NCBI RefSeq assembly: GCF_900104145.1
Contig: NZ_FNLB01000001.1
Span: 629,231 to 693,230, forward strand
From: Pseudovibrio sp. Tun.PSC04-5.I4
GTDB lineage: Bacteria > Pseudomonadota > Alphaproteobacteria > Rhizobiales > Stappiaceae
Direction: 5' to 3'
DNA: 64,000 nt
This document shows positions 26,103-35,594 of this stretch, piece after piece. Under the pieces are notes generated by a model. That model was given only the letters and a program-made list of their open reading frames with translations, did no database searches and was not told the DNA's origin. Both the position numbers and the translations under genes were made by a program. Each line of letters starts with the position of its first letter. Position 1 is the stretch's first letter.

Positions 26103-28901
26103 GTGGATATTATTATATTTTTGCTTATTGCCGTTCTATTGGCTGTTGGAATTGGCATGCGTAGCCTTCTTGTAGAGATTTCTCGCAAGCTAAATTTCCT
26201 GAATGATCAAGTTAAAGAGCTGCATAAAAGCATTGCTGACCTGCGTACTCAGGCCCCGAACCAAACCAGGCAACAACCAGAGGAAGCAGTGGTTGAAAAC
26301 CCGCCTGTATCAGCAACGACCAGCGGTGTTGCAGAACAGGTTGAAGCCTCCAAAACGGCTCGAAATGCTGCTGCCTTAGCAAATACCCGCGCGGAAATCG
26401 TGCAGGCGGTGCTGTCCAAACGTGCCTCTGAAGCTTTGGAAGATGAAGGTGTTGCGACTGAGAGTGTTGCACCGTCCGTTGCTGATGCAAAACCTCAGCA
26501 AAGTGCTCCTCATTACTCGGCAAATCATCGGAGCCAAGGGGATCGAGCAGAAGCTTGGATGGGCAAGGTCTTCAGGGCGATGCTGGGGAACTTTAAAAAG
26601 AACTGGGTTGTCTGGCTTGGTGCGCTTTCACTCGGGTTTGGCGGCATTTTCTTTGTCCAGTACGGTATTGAAAACGGTGTCCTTTCCCCGACCATGCGGG
26701 TCAGCAGCTCGATCGGCTTCGGACTCCTTTTGATCTGCGGTGCCGAGTTTATCCGCCGCAAACAAGGTTCCCAACCGGTTGATCCGTTTGGCCCGCTTGT
26801 TGCTGCCGCCAGCGGTGGTCTGGCATCTTTGTTTGGCGCAACCATTGGCGCCTACTCGCTGTATGGGCTTATCGGGCCGACAACAACGTTTATTGGTTTG
26901 GCAATCGTCTCATGGCTCGCAATAGGTGGAGGGCTTCTTTACGGACCCGTTCTGGCGACCGTTGGTATTTTGGGCGCTTACTACTCGCCGCTTCTGGTGA
27001 GCAGTACAGAACCTTCTGCGATGTTATATCTGTATTTTGCGATGGTTCTGGCAACAAGCTTTGTTGTTGAACGGTTGCGAAAATGGATTTGGCTCTCCGC
27101 CTTGAGCGTCCTTTCCGTTTTTGTGTGGGTTTTTCTGCTCCAGTCCCAAATGCCGGAGCTGAACCTGACACCCGTTATGCTTGCGGCTATTCTTGTGCTT
27201 ACGTTCACTATCCCTGCATTTGGAGTGCCGCCTAAATCCTCCTACTCTTGGTGGCCTCTGGATACGGAGTTCAAAAACTATCGGCAAACATACCCCGCGA
27301 TCCTCAGCTACGCAGTTGCAACACTTGTTGTGCTGTTCGGCCTGTACTTCGCTCACCTGAATACAGAGTTGATAAAACCAATGGTGCTGGTGTTTGGGTG
27401 TCTTCTCGTCGGCCATGTATTCTTTTTATCCAAAGCTGAAACGCTGGACCTCATCGCACCGGCTCTCCTGTTCGGATTTGCGTTGACCTTCTCTGGACTC
27501 GTGGGTTCGCCATGGGGCATGGGAGCGGGGGACATGAGCTATTTCCTTGGCACCCTGACTGTTGTCGTTGCGGCTGTAACAGGGGGGAGCTTGCTGCGCG
27601 GGCGTGGTTCTGTTCGCTCAACCTATTGGCACTGGGCAGCTGTTGGCCTTCCCGGTATCGGCACACTCGTCTACTATGTGTTTGTGTCGCTCCAAGCGCC
27701 GGATCTTTATGGCAAAGCTGGATCGTTTGGCTATGTTGTTGCGCTGGGGTTGGCAACTTGCGTGGCCGTCTATTTCCGGCGGTTTTACAAAAAGTTCGAG
27801 ATTGGTGTGGAAGCCAGCTCAGCGCTTGCGTTTTTGTTATTCTTACCTTTCGCCTATCTGTTCCTTGGAGAAATAGCGTTGCCCATCGTCTTGATGATGA
27901 GTGCAATTGCAGTTCTTGAAATCTCAGATATTTTTGCCCTTAAACACGCACGGAAAGCTTTTTATGTCTTCCTGAGTGCCGTCATTTTCTTCAGCACACA
28001 GCGCTATGTCAGAGAGCATGGCGAGGCCACTTATGGGGACCTTGCCCTCTTGTTCCTACCAGTTCTTTTGCTGTGCGCAGTTGGCTGGTGGCGTGGCAAT
28101 AAGAGGGATAGTTCCAGTGAAGCCGTTGTTTTTGAAACGACGGCTTGGGCTGCATTGTCCTTGTTTGGATGTGCGTTGCTCAATGTGTTCTATCGCGACC
28201 AAGCCTATATACCGAACTACGTCACATTCGGGACTTACGCTTTGATCTTCGCCGTACAGGTAAGCGTGCAACTGAAGCGGATGAGTATTTCAAGTTCATT
28301 TGTAAAACTCCGGTCCAACCTGTTCTTGGTTTATTGGGGGCTTGCTCTTCTCAGTTGTGTCTTCATCATTGTGATGAACCCATTATCCGGTGCTTATGTG
28401 TTTGGCTATTTCCCGATTGATAGTCTCAGCATCGCGTACCTTTATCCAGCACTCGCCTTGCTTTTGGCGACAGAGCGGTTCTGGACACTTGATGCGAAGC
28501 TCCAGAACGTAACACGCGGCATCTCCGGACTAATGTTACTGTTGTTCGTTGGGTTGGAAATTCGGGCCTTCTGGCAAGGACCAGTGTTAACAAAGCCAGG
28601 TGTCTTGCTTGAGGAACTGTACAGTTACACCGTGGCTATGCTCATATTCTCGGTTGGCCTCATCAGCTTTGCATCCATCAAGCAACGTAAGCGGGTCGGA
28701 CAACTCGGGCTTGCATTTATATGTGTGACCTGTCTCAAAGTGTTCTTCATCGACATGTCTGGTCTTTATGGCCTTGCTAGAGCCACATCCTTTATTGGCC
28801 TTGGGCTGACGCTGGTTGGCATTGCATGGGCGAACAAGAGATTCCTGTCGTTCGATTCAGACGACACTCCGATAGAAGACCAAAACCTCCAACCGGAGTG
28901 A
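26103..28901 (+). CDS. DUF2339-type large polytopic membrane protein
   Basis: 932 residues with a GTG start. It begins with one transmembrane helix and a coiled-coil-like stretch (LVEISRKLNFLNDQVKELHKSIADL), then an Ala/Pro/Gln-rich cytoplasmic linker to about residue 150. The rest contains some 25 hydrophobic segments beginning FKKNWVVWLGALSLGFGGIFFVQYG, a hallmark of DUF2339 proteins. Function is unknown; a membrane-embedded role in envelope biology is all that can be said. It is monocistronic, with a hairpin after the stop. Confidence 0.85.
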   Translation: MDIIIFLLIAVLLAVGIGMRSLLVEISRKLNFLNDQVKELHKSIADLRTQAPNQTRQQPEEAVVENPPVSATTSGVAEQVEASKTARNAAALANTRAEIVQAVLSKRASEALEDEGVATESVAPSVADAKPQQSAPHYSANHRSQGDRAEAWMGKVFRAMLGNFKKNWVVWLGALSLGFGGIFFVQYGIENGVLSPTMRVSSSIGFGLLLICGAEFIRRKQGSQPVDPFGPLVAAASGGLASLFGATIGAYSLYGLIGPTTTFIGLAIVSWLAIGGGLLYGPVLATVGILGAYYSPLLVSSTEPSAMLYLYFAMVLATSFVVERLRKWIWLSALSVLSVFVWVFLLQSQMPELNLTPVMLAAILVLTFTIPAFGVPPKSSYSWWPLDTEFKNYRQTYPAILSYAVATLVVLFGLYFAHLNTELIKPMVLVFGCLLVGHVFFLSKAETLDLIAPALLFGFALTFSGLVGSPWGMGAGDMSYFLGTLTVVVAAVTGGSLLRGRGSVRSTYWHWAAVGLPGIGTLVYYVFVSLQAPDLYGKAGSFGYVVALGLATCVAVYFRRFYKKFEIGVEASSALAFLLFLPFAYLFLGEIALPIVLMMSAIAVLEISDIFALKHARKAFYVFLSAVIFFSTQRYVREHGEATYGDLALLFLPVLLLCAVGWWRGNKRDSSSEAVVFETTAWAALSLFGCALLNVFYRDQAYIPNYVTFGTYALIFAVQVSVQLKRMSISSSFVKLRSNLFLVYWGLALLSCVFIIVMNPLSGAYVFGYFPIDSLSIAYLYPALALLLATERFWTLDAKLQNVTRGISGLMLLLFVGLEIRAFWQGPVLTKPGVLLEELYSYTVAMLIFSVGLISFASIKQRKRVGQLGLAFICVTCLKVFFIDMSGLYGLARATSFIGLGLTLVGIAWANKRFLSFDSDDTPIEDQNLQPE

Positions 28902-28922
28902 TGATTACATCAATACTGATCT

Positions 28923-28947
28923 GGGGAGAGGAGAGTATCCCCTCCCC
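28923..28947. terminator. Hairpin between convergent genes
   Basis: GGGGAG(A)GG at 28923-28930 pairs with CCCCTCCCC around 28939-28947. The stem is G/C-rich with a one-base bulge. It separates the DUF2339 gene from the convergent dehydratase gene. Confidence 0.5.
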
Positions 28948-28955
28948 GATTTGAC

Positions 28956-29948
28956 CTAGGCAGAGACTGGCTCGGCTGCGCCTTGGAGGTGTGTGTTCAT
29001 TACCTCTAGGAACGTGCTTAGATCTATATTGCCTCCGGTGAGGATGACACCAGCGCGTTTGCCTTGGTGGGCTTGTTTGTTCGCCATCAAGGCCGCCAGT
29101 GGAGCTGCACCTGCGCCTTCTGCCAAATTGTGTGTGTCGGTGTAGTAGGCCGCCATCGCTTCTGCGATTTGCGCCTCGCTCACTGTCACCACATCCTCAG
29201 CGCCCTTGAGAATAATCTCCAGTGGTTGCTGCTGCGGGTCACGGCAGGCCATGCCGTCTGCAAAGGTGTTCGCCGTTTCGGTCTGCACTGGTTTGCCAGC
29301 GGAAAATGACAGGGCGAATGCCGGCGCGTTTTGCGCTGTTACACCGATAATCTTGGTTTTCAGGCCCAGCAGATCACGGGTGGTGATCAAGCTGCAAATG
29401 CCAGATCCCATACCGATCGGGACGTAAACCACATCCAGATCGACAACCGCGCGGAACAGCTCCAACGCATAGGTTGAGACACCTTTGACAAGGTTTTCGT
29501 GAAAAGCTGGCACTGGATGATAGCCATGTTCTTCATGCAGTTTTTGAGCGACTTTGCGGCTTTCGTCAAAATCCTTCCCCGCGATGATCACCTTTGCCCC
29601 AAAAGCGCGCATGGCGGCGTTTTTCTCAAGAGAATTACCCTCGGGGACAACAATGTAGGCTGGGACACCATTGCGGGACGCACCAAGGGCAATGGACTGG
29701 CCATGATTGCCGCGTGTCGCTGTCACCAAACCGGTCGGCTTTGCGCCGGATTTAACCAATGAATCCACATAGATGAACCCGCCGCGGGCTTTGAAGGACC
29801 CTGTTGGCGTGTGGTTCTCGTGTTTAATGTAGACATCAACGCCCGTGCGCTCGGCAAGCAAAGGCCAGGCATAGGCTGGCGTTGGCGGCACAAACTGGCC
29901 AACAGTTTTGTGAGCGGCTTCAAGGTCTTCCAGCGAAAACAGGGGCAT
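28956..29948 (-). CDS. PLP-dependent threonine/serine dehydratase-like protein
   Basis: 330 residues of the fold-type II PLP family without an ACT regulatory domain. The PLP lysine lies in PTGSFKARGG (about residues 48-57), the substrate loop in TATRGNHGQS, and the phosphate-binding glycine stretch in PIGMGSGI. This fits a catabolic threonine/serine dehydratase or a relative such as a hydroxy-amino-acid dehydratase. It is divergent from an AraC regulator that may control it. Substrate specificity is inferred only from the family. Confidence 0.85.
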   Translation of the reverse strand: MPLFSLEDLEAAHKTVGQFVPPTPAYAWPLLAERTGVDVYIKHENHTPTGSFKARGGFIYVDSLVKSGAKPTGLVTATRGNHGQSIALGASRNGVPAYIVVPEGNSLEKNAAMRAFGAKVIIAGKDFDESRKVAQKLHEEHGYHPVPAFHENLVKGVSTYALELFRAVVDLDVVYVPIGMGSGICSLITTRDLLGLKTKIIGVTAQNAPAFALSFSAGKPVQTETANTFADGMACRDPQQQPLEIILKGAEDVVTVSEAQIAEAMAAYYTDTHNLAEGAGAAPLAALMANKQAHQGKRAGVILTGGNIDLSTFLEVMNTHLQGAAEPVSA

Positions 29949-30207
29949 AGGGCATCCTTTAGCAGAGGAAAAATAGATAAACTTGCTTCAGTTTAAATCT
30001 GCAGCGCTGTGTTGGCTTTCAAAAAACTGACCTTATCAGTGTCCACGGCCTCGGTATAAAGGGTGCAGAGGGCAAATTGATTTTCTGGATTGAATGGAAG
30101 CTGGAAAGTATGCGGCTTGTCTTGTTTGAAAAGATGTATTTGGCGTATAGCTATCAGTAGGGCTGGCTAAGTCTTATGAGGCACTGCGGAATTGGATAAA
30201 TGAGAGC

Positions 30208-30990
30208 ATGAGCTCACTGGCGCATATCATTGGCAAATGGAACATTCAGCTGCTTCCCAGCAATGCCTATTGTGCTGCCTATACAGCAGAGCAGGCTTCC
30301 ATTGGCTTTGCGTTTGAAAGCCAGCGCGGGGCCCATGCTTTTAACAGTGATCGACTGGTGGATTTCTGGACACGGCCCAACAGCCTGGCTTATGTTCCGC
30401 AGGGCTGTGCTGTTACATCTGAAAGTGCGTGTGGCGGTGAGTATCTGACCTTTGCAATACCTAACGGCTATTGCGCTGAGCTTTCAAATCAGCATCGTTT
30501 CAATCATGCGATCTCACCCAAAGCAATCACCAGTGCGTATGTGCTGCGTAAGACATTCCTCTCTGGTGAGGAGGTTGATCCGCTGGAGGTAGAAGCACAG
30601 TTGCTTGCGCTGCTGGACGTGGTTGAACAGGTTCAAGCGGGAAGCCACAGCACCTCGTCGGCTTTTGCGTCTATGACGGATGCACGGTTGAAGAAGATTG
30701 AAGAATTGGTTGAGGACGAACTGGCCTCTTCCCTCACGGTTGAAGATCTGGCGCGCTGTGTAAACCTGTCGGCTGGGTTCCTTAACCGCTCCTTCAAGGC
30801 AGCGACCGGCAAAACGCCTCACGATTTCATAATTGAGCGGAGACTTGCGCGCGCACGGAGATTGTTGCGTGCCCAACCGAACAATCTCAGCAGTGTTGCC
30901 TATGAATGTGGGTTTTCATCTCACGCGCATATGAGCTCAATTTTTAAAAACCGCCTTGGTCTAACGCCAAGCCAGTTTGGGTCGCCTTGA
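30208..30990 (+). CDS. AraC-family transcriptional regulator
   Basis: 260 residues. The C-terminal third has the two helix-turn-helix motifs of AraC/XylS proteins (LTVEDLARCVNLSAGFLNRSFKAATGKTP and SVAYECGFSSHAHMSSIFKNRLGLTPSQF). The N-terminal part is a cupin-like effector domain with no recognisable ligand motif. It is divergent from the dehydratase gene with a 259-bp shared promoter region. Confidence 0.9.
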   Translation: MSSLAHIIGKWNIQLLPSNAYCAAYTAEQASIGFAFESQRGAHAFNSDRLVDFWTRPNSLAYVPQGCAVTSESACGGEYLTFAIPNGYCAELSNQHRFNHAISPKAITSAYVLRKTFLSGEEVDPLEVEAQLLALLDVVEQVQAGSHSTSSAFASMTDARLKKIEELVEDELASSLTVEDLARCVNLSAGFLNRSFKAATGKTPHDFIIERRLARARRLLRAQPNNLSSVAYECGFSSHAHMSSIFKNRLGLTPSQFGSP

Positions 30991-31016
30991 GTTCATTTCA
31001 GCGCAAAGTGCTGCTC

Positions 31017-31793
31017 TCAAACGGTGCTGCTTCCACCCGAAACATTAATCGTCTGCCCTGTTATTTTTGCTGAATTCGGCCCGGCCAGAAAGCAGATCGC
31101 CTCGGCAACTTCGTCAGGCATGATCTCACCCAGCTGAGCGTTTTTCTCGACTTTTGAAATGATATCAGACGCAAAAGGATCTTTCTTGAGCCTTTCGTAA
31201 AGTGAAGTTCCGTGCACAATACTTGGGCTAACACAATTGACCCGGATGCAGGACAGTTTTGCTTCTTCTGCCAATGTGCGGCAAAACATAACAATGCCTG
31301 CCGAACCAGCTCCGATGACGGTGCTGCCATATGTAGGATTAAACGCAACATCAGACGTTAAGCAGATAATTGAACCGCAGCGTTGTTTCGTCATAACGGG
31401 CATAACAGCGCGAACTGGGTGCAAAATGCTGGACATCAAAGCGGTGATTGATGGCATGAGATCTTGCATTTTGACTTCTTCCAGTGGTCTGGGGAGAGCT
31501 CCAATGCTCCCGGAACTGACAAGTATGTCTATCCGACCCATCGCGAGTTCGGCATGGGTAATTGCTGTTTCGGTCCGGTGAGGATCAGAGGCATCACACT
31601 GCACGAAATGCAAGTATGCGCCGGGGAATTCAGCAGCCAGTTTGCTCAAGGCATTTCGGCCCTTGGTCACATCACGGGCGCAAATGGTCAGTTTCTGGAG
31701 ACCAGACTTTAGAAGCGTTTTTGCTGCGGCAAATCCAATGCCAGATGTTCCACCAACGATAACTGCTGAGGATTCATTCAATTTCCGCGCCAC
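31017..31793 (-). CDS. SDR-family protein lacking the canonical Tyr/Lys catalytic pair
   Basis: 258 residues with a Rossmann nucleotide-binding motif (VGGTSGIGFAAAKTLL). It has a D in CDASD, a modified NxxG motif (VSSGSIG) and the C-terminal INVSGGSS strand typical of classical SDRs. The serine is kept (CLTSDVAF), but where YxxxK is expected the sequence reads VIGAGSAGI, so both catalytic Tyr and Lys seem replaced. It may be a non-classical or inactive, binding-only SDR. It starts with GTG and is convergent with the AraC gene. Confidence 0.8.
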   Translation of the reverse strand: MARKLNESSAVIVGGTSGIGFAAAKTLLKSGLQKLTICARDVTKGRNALSKLAAEFPGAYLHFVQCDASDPHRTETAITHAELAMGRIDILVSSGSIGALPRPLEEVKMQDLMPSITALMSSILHPVRAVMPVMTKQRCGSIICLTSDVAFNPTYGSTVIGAGSAGIVMFCRTLAEEAKLSCIRVNCVSPSIVHGTSLYERLKKDPFASDIISKVEKNAQLGEIMPDEVAEAICFLAGPNSAKITGQTINVSGGSSTV

Positions 31794-32197
31794 CCTGACC
31801 TCCAGTCATCAATGAAAAGGCTGTATCCTTAAACCCGCTGCCCCTGTTTCATGAGAGGTTGGAGGACAAGTTGAAAGCTTGCAGGGCATTGGGAAACTCT
31901 AAGGGCATATGTGGGCTCATAAGGTCTGCTCGCATTGATATCTGGAGTGGTGTTTTAATACAGATCCCGTGTGTTTTTGCTCAACAGTTGGTTAGAAATG
32001 CGATGAAACCGCAAACAAAGTAACCGGAGCGATAAGAGCAACGAGACATGTATATCCATTTGCGGATTGCTCTACGCAAATGCGTGCCAAAACCGGGAAG
32101 CGGGGCTATGCTTTCCGGTTATTCAGTATGTCTTTCTGGCGGTGCGAAAGGGGCAGATAATGAGCCCGCTGATGAGGACCAGCAGGCTCTGATGTTA
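31794..32197. other. Intergenic region without a supported gene
   Basis: About 400 bp between the SDR and RidA genes, both on the minus strand. Open frames here on the plus strand are the reverse complement of RidA or lack a start signal. No RNA motif was recognised. It should hold the promoter of the SDR gene. Confidence 0.5.
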
Positions 32198-32548
32198 TTA
32201 TTGAGCTGCAACTACAGTGAACTCAACCAGAATGTCTGGGCGTGCCATGCGGGCTTCTACACAAGCGCGTGCTGGCTTTTCGCCTTCTGCAACCCATGCA
32301 TCCCAAACAGCATTCATTGCCGCAAAATCCTTCATATCACGCACATAAATGGTGGTGGAGAGGATCTTGTTGCGGTCACTACCAGCCTGTTCCAAAAGCG
32401 CATCAATCTTAGCAAGGCAGCGTTTGGTTTGCTCGGTCATGTCCCAGCTCGCATCATCAGCAGCCGTTTGCCCGCACAGGTAGATCGTGCCGTTGTGCTT
32501 TACGATTTTGCTCATGCGGTGGTTGGAGTCCATGCGTTCGATGGTCAT
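32198..32548 (-). CDS. RidA/YjgF family protein (enamine/imine deaminase)
   Basis: A 116-residue Rid family protein. It keeps the IYLCGQTAADD strand, the arginine in ARACVEARMARP and the C-terminal VEFTVVAA strand with the glutamate; the arginine and glutamate form the active site in RidA. These trimers hydrolyse reactive imines released by PLP or flavin enzymes. It follows the three-subunit amine dehydrogenase by 41 bp, so it probably hydrolyses the imine made by that complex. Confidence 0.88.
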   Translation of the reverse strand: MTIERMDSNHRMSKIVKHNGTIYLCGQTAADDASWDMTEQTKRCLAKIDALLEQAGSDRNKILSTTIYVRDMKDFAAMNAVWDAWVAEGEKPARACVEARMARPDILVEFTVVAAQ

Positions 32549-32589
32549 GGGTTTTGTCTTCCTGTTTTTATTTGCAATGTTTGAACGTG

Positions 32590-33705
32590 TCAGAGAACTT
32601 TGCGGTCAAATCGATCGATGCGAAATGCGTTGAGATCCCAAGTGCTTTTGCCCGTTGTAATGAGCTGGGTCAACACATCACCGACGATTGGTCCAAGCTG
32701 AAACCCGTGTGCGGAAAAACCAAAGGCGTGATAGGCGTTTTTGGCATTCACCCCTGCCCCGATCACCGGAAGGTTGTCAGGCATATAAGCTTCTAGCCCC
32801 GCCCACATGCGGTTGATAACCGCCTCTTTCATAATCGGGAAAAACGTTTTGGTGGTTTCGGCTGCTGCAGCCAGTTTTGCGTAATCAAGCCGTGTTGTAT
32901 TGGTCTCGCGGTCTGCAAATCCCTTTGCACCGCCGCCAATGAGCACTGTACCATTTTCAAATTGTTTGAAGGACAATTGCCGCGAAATTGCACCAACAAC
33001 GGGACCTGCAAAGTGAGGCATACGAGCCGTGATCATCAACATCGGAGCGCTGTAGGACATCGGAGTGTTATCACCCATCATCACAGCAGTTTTGTCTGCC
33101 CATGCGCCAGAGCAGTTGACCAGAACGCCTGCATCATAGGTGCCTTTGTCGGTGCGAACCTGCCAGCCCTCACCGATCTGCCGAAGGCTTTGCACAGCTT
33201 CACCCTCGTGAAACTTTGCGCCAATCCGCTCCGCAGCACGGCGGTACGCACTGGTTGATTTATAGGGGATCGCGTAACCATCCAGTTCGGAAACAACACC
33301 GCCGACGCAGTCTTGCGCTACATGGGGCAGGCGCTCGCGCAGTTCCTGCTGGTTGAGCTGTACTTCATGATCGTAACCCAGCTCTGCAAGGCGGTTGATG
33401 CGAGTGCTGATCTTTCTCATGTCAGCATCATCACTGGCGATGTTGATCAGGCTGCGGCGACGGAATCCCGTATCACCACCCAGTTCCTCATCCAGCGTTT
33501 GCCACCGTGCCATCGCGACGCGTGAAAGCGAAATTTCGACTTCATCCCGGCCAAGCAAGCGCACCCCACCTGCATTTACACCCGATGCATGACGCCCAAC
33601 GTAGTCCTTCTCCAGCACCAGCGGCTTAAGGCCGGCCTGTGCGAGATGGTAAGCGGTGGCGCTGCCATGAATGCCGCCACCGATAATGATCACGTCAAAG
33701 CTCAT
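32590..33705 (-). CDS. FAD-dependent amine/amino-acid dehydrogenase, HcnC/LhpB-type subunit
   Basis: 371 residues of the DAO (D-amino-acid oxidase-like) fold. The FAD-binding motif IIIGGGIHGSATAYHLAQAG is at the N-terminus, GVNAGGVR follows and the C-terminal FGFSAHGFQLGPIVG closes the domain. In HcnABC, OoxAB/NoxAB and LhpBEF complexes this subunit oxidises the amine (glycine, opine or D-hydroxyproline). Its ATG overlaps the stop of the B-type subunit gene by four bases. Substrate is not determined. Confidence 0.85.
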   Translation of the reverse strand: MSFDVIIIGGGIHGSATAYHLAQAGLKPLVLEKDYVGRHASGVNAGGVRLLGRDEVEISLSRVAMARWQTLDEELGGDTGFRRRSLINIASDDADMRKISTRINRLAELGYDHEVQLNQQELRERLPHVAQDCVGGVVSELDGYAIPYKSTSAYRRAAERIGAKFHEGEAVQSLRQIGEGWQVRTDKGTYDAGVLVNCSGAWADKTAVMMGDNTPMSYSAPMLMITARMPHFAGPVVGAISRQLSFKQFENGTVLIGGGAKGFADRETNTTRLDYAKLAAAAETTKTFFPIMKEAVINRMWAGLEAYMPDNLPVIGAGVNAKNAYHAFGFSAHGFQLGPIVGDVLTQLITTGKSTWDLNAFRIDRFDRKVL

Positions 33706-35117
33706 GAAGGCACCTCAGCTGATTTCATGGAAGGCTGAACCTGCTGGAAGTGGCTGAGTTCTTCCAAGCTCAACAGGCGCTGAGGCGAACGCAAACGATA
33801 ATACCCGACCTCGGAGACCGGCTTCTTCTGCCAATCAGCCAGCAATTCACTGACCGTATGCCCGCATTGGCGGCCCTGACATGGCCCCATGCCACAACGG
33901 GTCAAGGCTTTGAGAGCATTGGGGTCCGTTGCCCCTTGCTCAAATCCGGCGCGGAGCTGGCCCATAGTTTGTTCTTCGCAGCGGCATACCAGTGTTGTCG
34001 ATTGAGTTGGAATGCGGTTTTCCCGAGCTGGCGGGTAATAGGCATCGAGAAACTGGCGAAACTGTTTGAACGCCGCAATCGCCCGCAAATGCGGTGTGCT
34101 TTGTGCGCCCAAGTCTGCTTTGCTCACCTTGCCAAGATTACACAGCGCGTTTAATCCCGCGAGCTGGCCTGCATGTTGCGCAGCTTCCGCGCCTTGAATG
34201 CCAGCAGCATCACCAACAACGGCGATGTGTGGGATGGAGCTTTGGCCCCACTCATCCAAGGTGGGTGTCCAGCATAACTGTTGCTCGGACCAGTGATGTT
34301 CCATCCCCAATGCGCGGGTCATGTTGAGGTTAGGAATAACGCCCTGATGCAGGAAAACATGGTCTGCATTGACGGAGTGGGTTCTGCCGTGCTGCTTGAA
34401 CTGCAATCCAACAGCTTTGCTTTCGCCAATGACGTTTAGATCGGAGGCCTGTTTGAAGACAGGAACACCAGCGCGCCGAATCTCATTAAGCAGCAGCAGG
34501 CCCTTCACGAGGTAAGCAGGCTTTTTTAGCGCTCCACCTACATGTTTAAAGGCCCGGCCAATCGATCCGGCTGGTGTTGTATCAACCACCGCATTTATCG
34601 TCACACCAAGGCGCAGGTATTGAGCCACGATGAGGTAAAGCAGTGGGCCGCATCCGGCAAAAATCGCGTTGTCTTTTACAAGTCCGTCAGATTTAAGCAT
34701 CACCTGCGCGCTACCGGCGGTCATAACGCCGGGCAATTGCCATCCCTCAATCGGGAATGGTCGTTCCATTGCGCCGGGGCTAATGATGAGTTCACGGGCA
34801 ACGAGGCGGCGGGTTTGATTGTTCACGGAATAGAGAACTTCACCATTTTCGCCAATGTGCCAAACATCTGCATTCTGGTGACGCTCGATATCAGCACTCA
34901 GGAACGCACGAACCAATTTCTCGCCATCCGTGTAATCTGAGCCGAGTATGGAAGGGTTCTCCAGCGGACTATCTGTCACGTTCCGGTAGATCTGACCACC
35001 GGGCGTCGCTTTGCGGTCCAGCACAATTACGGAGGCACCGCTTTGTGCTGCCTGCAAGGCTGCGGACATGCCAGCGGGGCCAGCTCCAATGATTGCAATA
35101 TCAAAAACGTCACTCAT
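33702..35117 (-). CDS. FAD/NAD(P)-binding and [2Fe-2S] subunit, HcnB-like
   Basis: 471 residues with an N-terminal FAD motif (IIGAGPAGMSAALQAAQSG), a second dinucleotide site (DNAIFAGCGPLLYLIVAQYL) and HIAVVGDAAGI. The C-terminus has a BFD-type [2Fe-2S] region with cysteines in VCRCEEQ and RCGMGPCQGRQCG. This is the electron-transferring subunit of HcnABC/LhpBEF-type dehydrogenases. It starts within the last codons of the ferredoxin-like gene. Confidence 0.87.
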   Translation of the reverse strand: MSDVFDIAIIGAGPAGMSAALQAAQSGASVIVLDRKATPGGQIYRNVTDSPLENPSILGSDYTDGEKLVRAFLSADIERHQNADVWHIGENGEVLYSVNNQTRRLVARELIISPGAMERPFPIEGWQLPGVMTAGSAQVMLKSDGLVKDNAIFAGCGPLLYLIVAQYLRLGVTINAVVDTTPAGSIGRAFKHVGGALKKPAYLVKGLLLLNEIRRAGVPVFKQASDLNVIGESKAVGLQFKQHGRTHSVNADHVFLHQGVIPNLNMTRALGMEHHWSEQQLCWTPTLDEWGQSSIPHIAVVGDAAGIQGAEAAQHAGQLAGLNALCNLGKVSKADLGAQSTPHLRAIAAFKQFRQFLDAYYPPARENRIPTQSTTLVCRCEEQTMGQLRAGFEQGATDPNALKALTRCGMGPCQGRQCGHTVSELLADWQKKPVSEVGYYRLRSPQRLLSLEELSHFQQVQPSMKSAEVPS

Positions 35118-35469
35118 GATCAGCTCTCTCTTTTTGACAAAGCGGAGCGATGGTCTGTTCCGTCAGCTTTTGGCTGCTCACGCTCATGCCGTCCACAACA
35201 GTGGTCAGGCAGGCTTGCTGGTTTGAAACACCATCAATCTTCACAAGACATTCAAAACAAACGCCCATTGCGCAATAGGCTGAGCGTTGCTCACCGGAAA
35301 CAGCGGCAAGCCGTGTGTGTGTTTCGCCATGCAACGCCATAGCAGCCCAAAGGCTGGAGCCTTCTGCCACCTGAACGGTTTGACCGTTGAGTGTGAGCGA
35401 GACATTCCGAGTCTCTGATTTACGCAGTGAACGAAACATTGGAACCTGACCTGTATTGATTAGCTTCAA
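35110..35469 (-). CDS. [2Fe-2S] ferredoxin-like small subunit, HcnA-like
   Basis: 119 residues. The plant-type [2Fe-2S] cluster motif is present as YCAMGVCFECLV with a fourth cysteine in QQACLT, preceded by GSSLWAAMALHG. It completes the three-subunit dehydrogenase with the two FAD proteins downstream. All three genes overlap or abut, which implies a stoichiometric complex. Confidence 0.87.
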   Translation of the reverse strand: MKLINTGQVPMFRSLRKSETRNVSLTLNGQTVQVAEGSSLWAAMALHGETHTRLAAVSGEQRSAYCAMGVCFECLVKIDGVSNQQACLTTVVDGMSVSSQKLTEQTIAPLCQKERADHE

Positions 35470-35505
35470 AACGGGGAAGACTGAGTTCTTACTCGAAGTA
35501 TGAGT

Positions 35506-35568
35506 GGATCAGGCAGCTTGGTGACCGGAACCAGTGGGGGCCGGTTGGGGGTCAGTGCTGCCTGATCC
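35506..35568 (-). other. Long intergenic hairpin between TRAP binding-protein and dehydrogenase genes
   Basis: Perfect 12-bp arms GGATCAGGCAGC (35506-35517) and GCTGCCTGATCC (35557-35568) enclose a 39-nt loop that contains a second small stem (ACCGG/CCGGT). There is no T-run. It is placed just after the binding-protein gene, as in two other operons here, and may protect that part of the message. Confidence 0.65.
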
Positions 35569-35594
35569 CTATGAAGACCTAACGGTGTAAGTCT

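Noticed and set aside
32048..32584. Plus-strand frame of 178 codons
   Set aside because: Mostly the reverse complement of the RidA gene; the remainder has no start signal.
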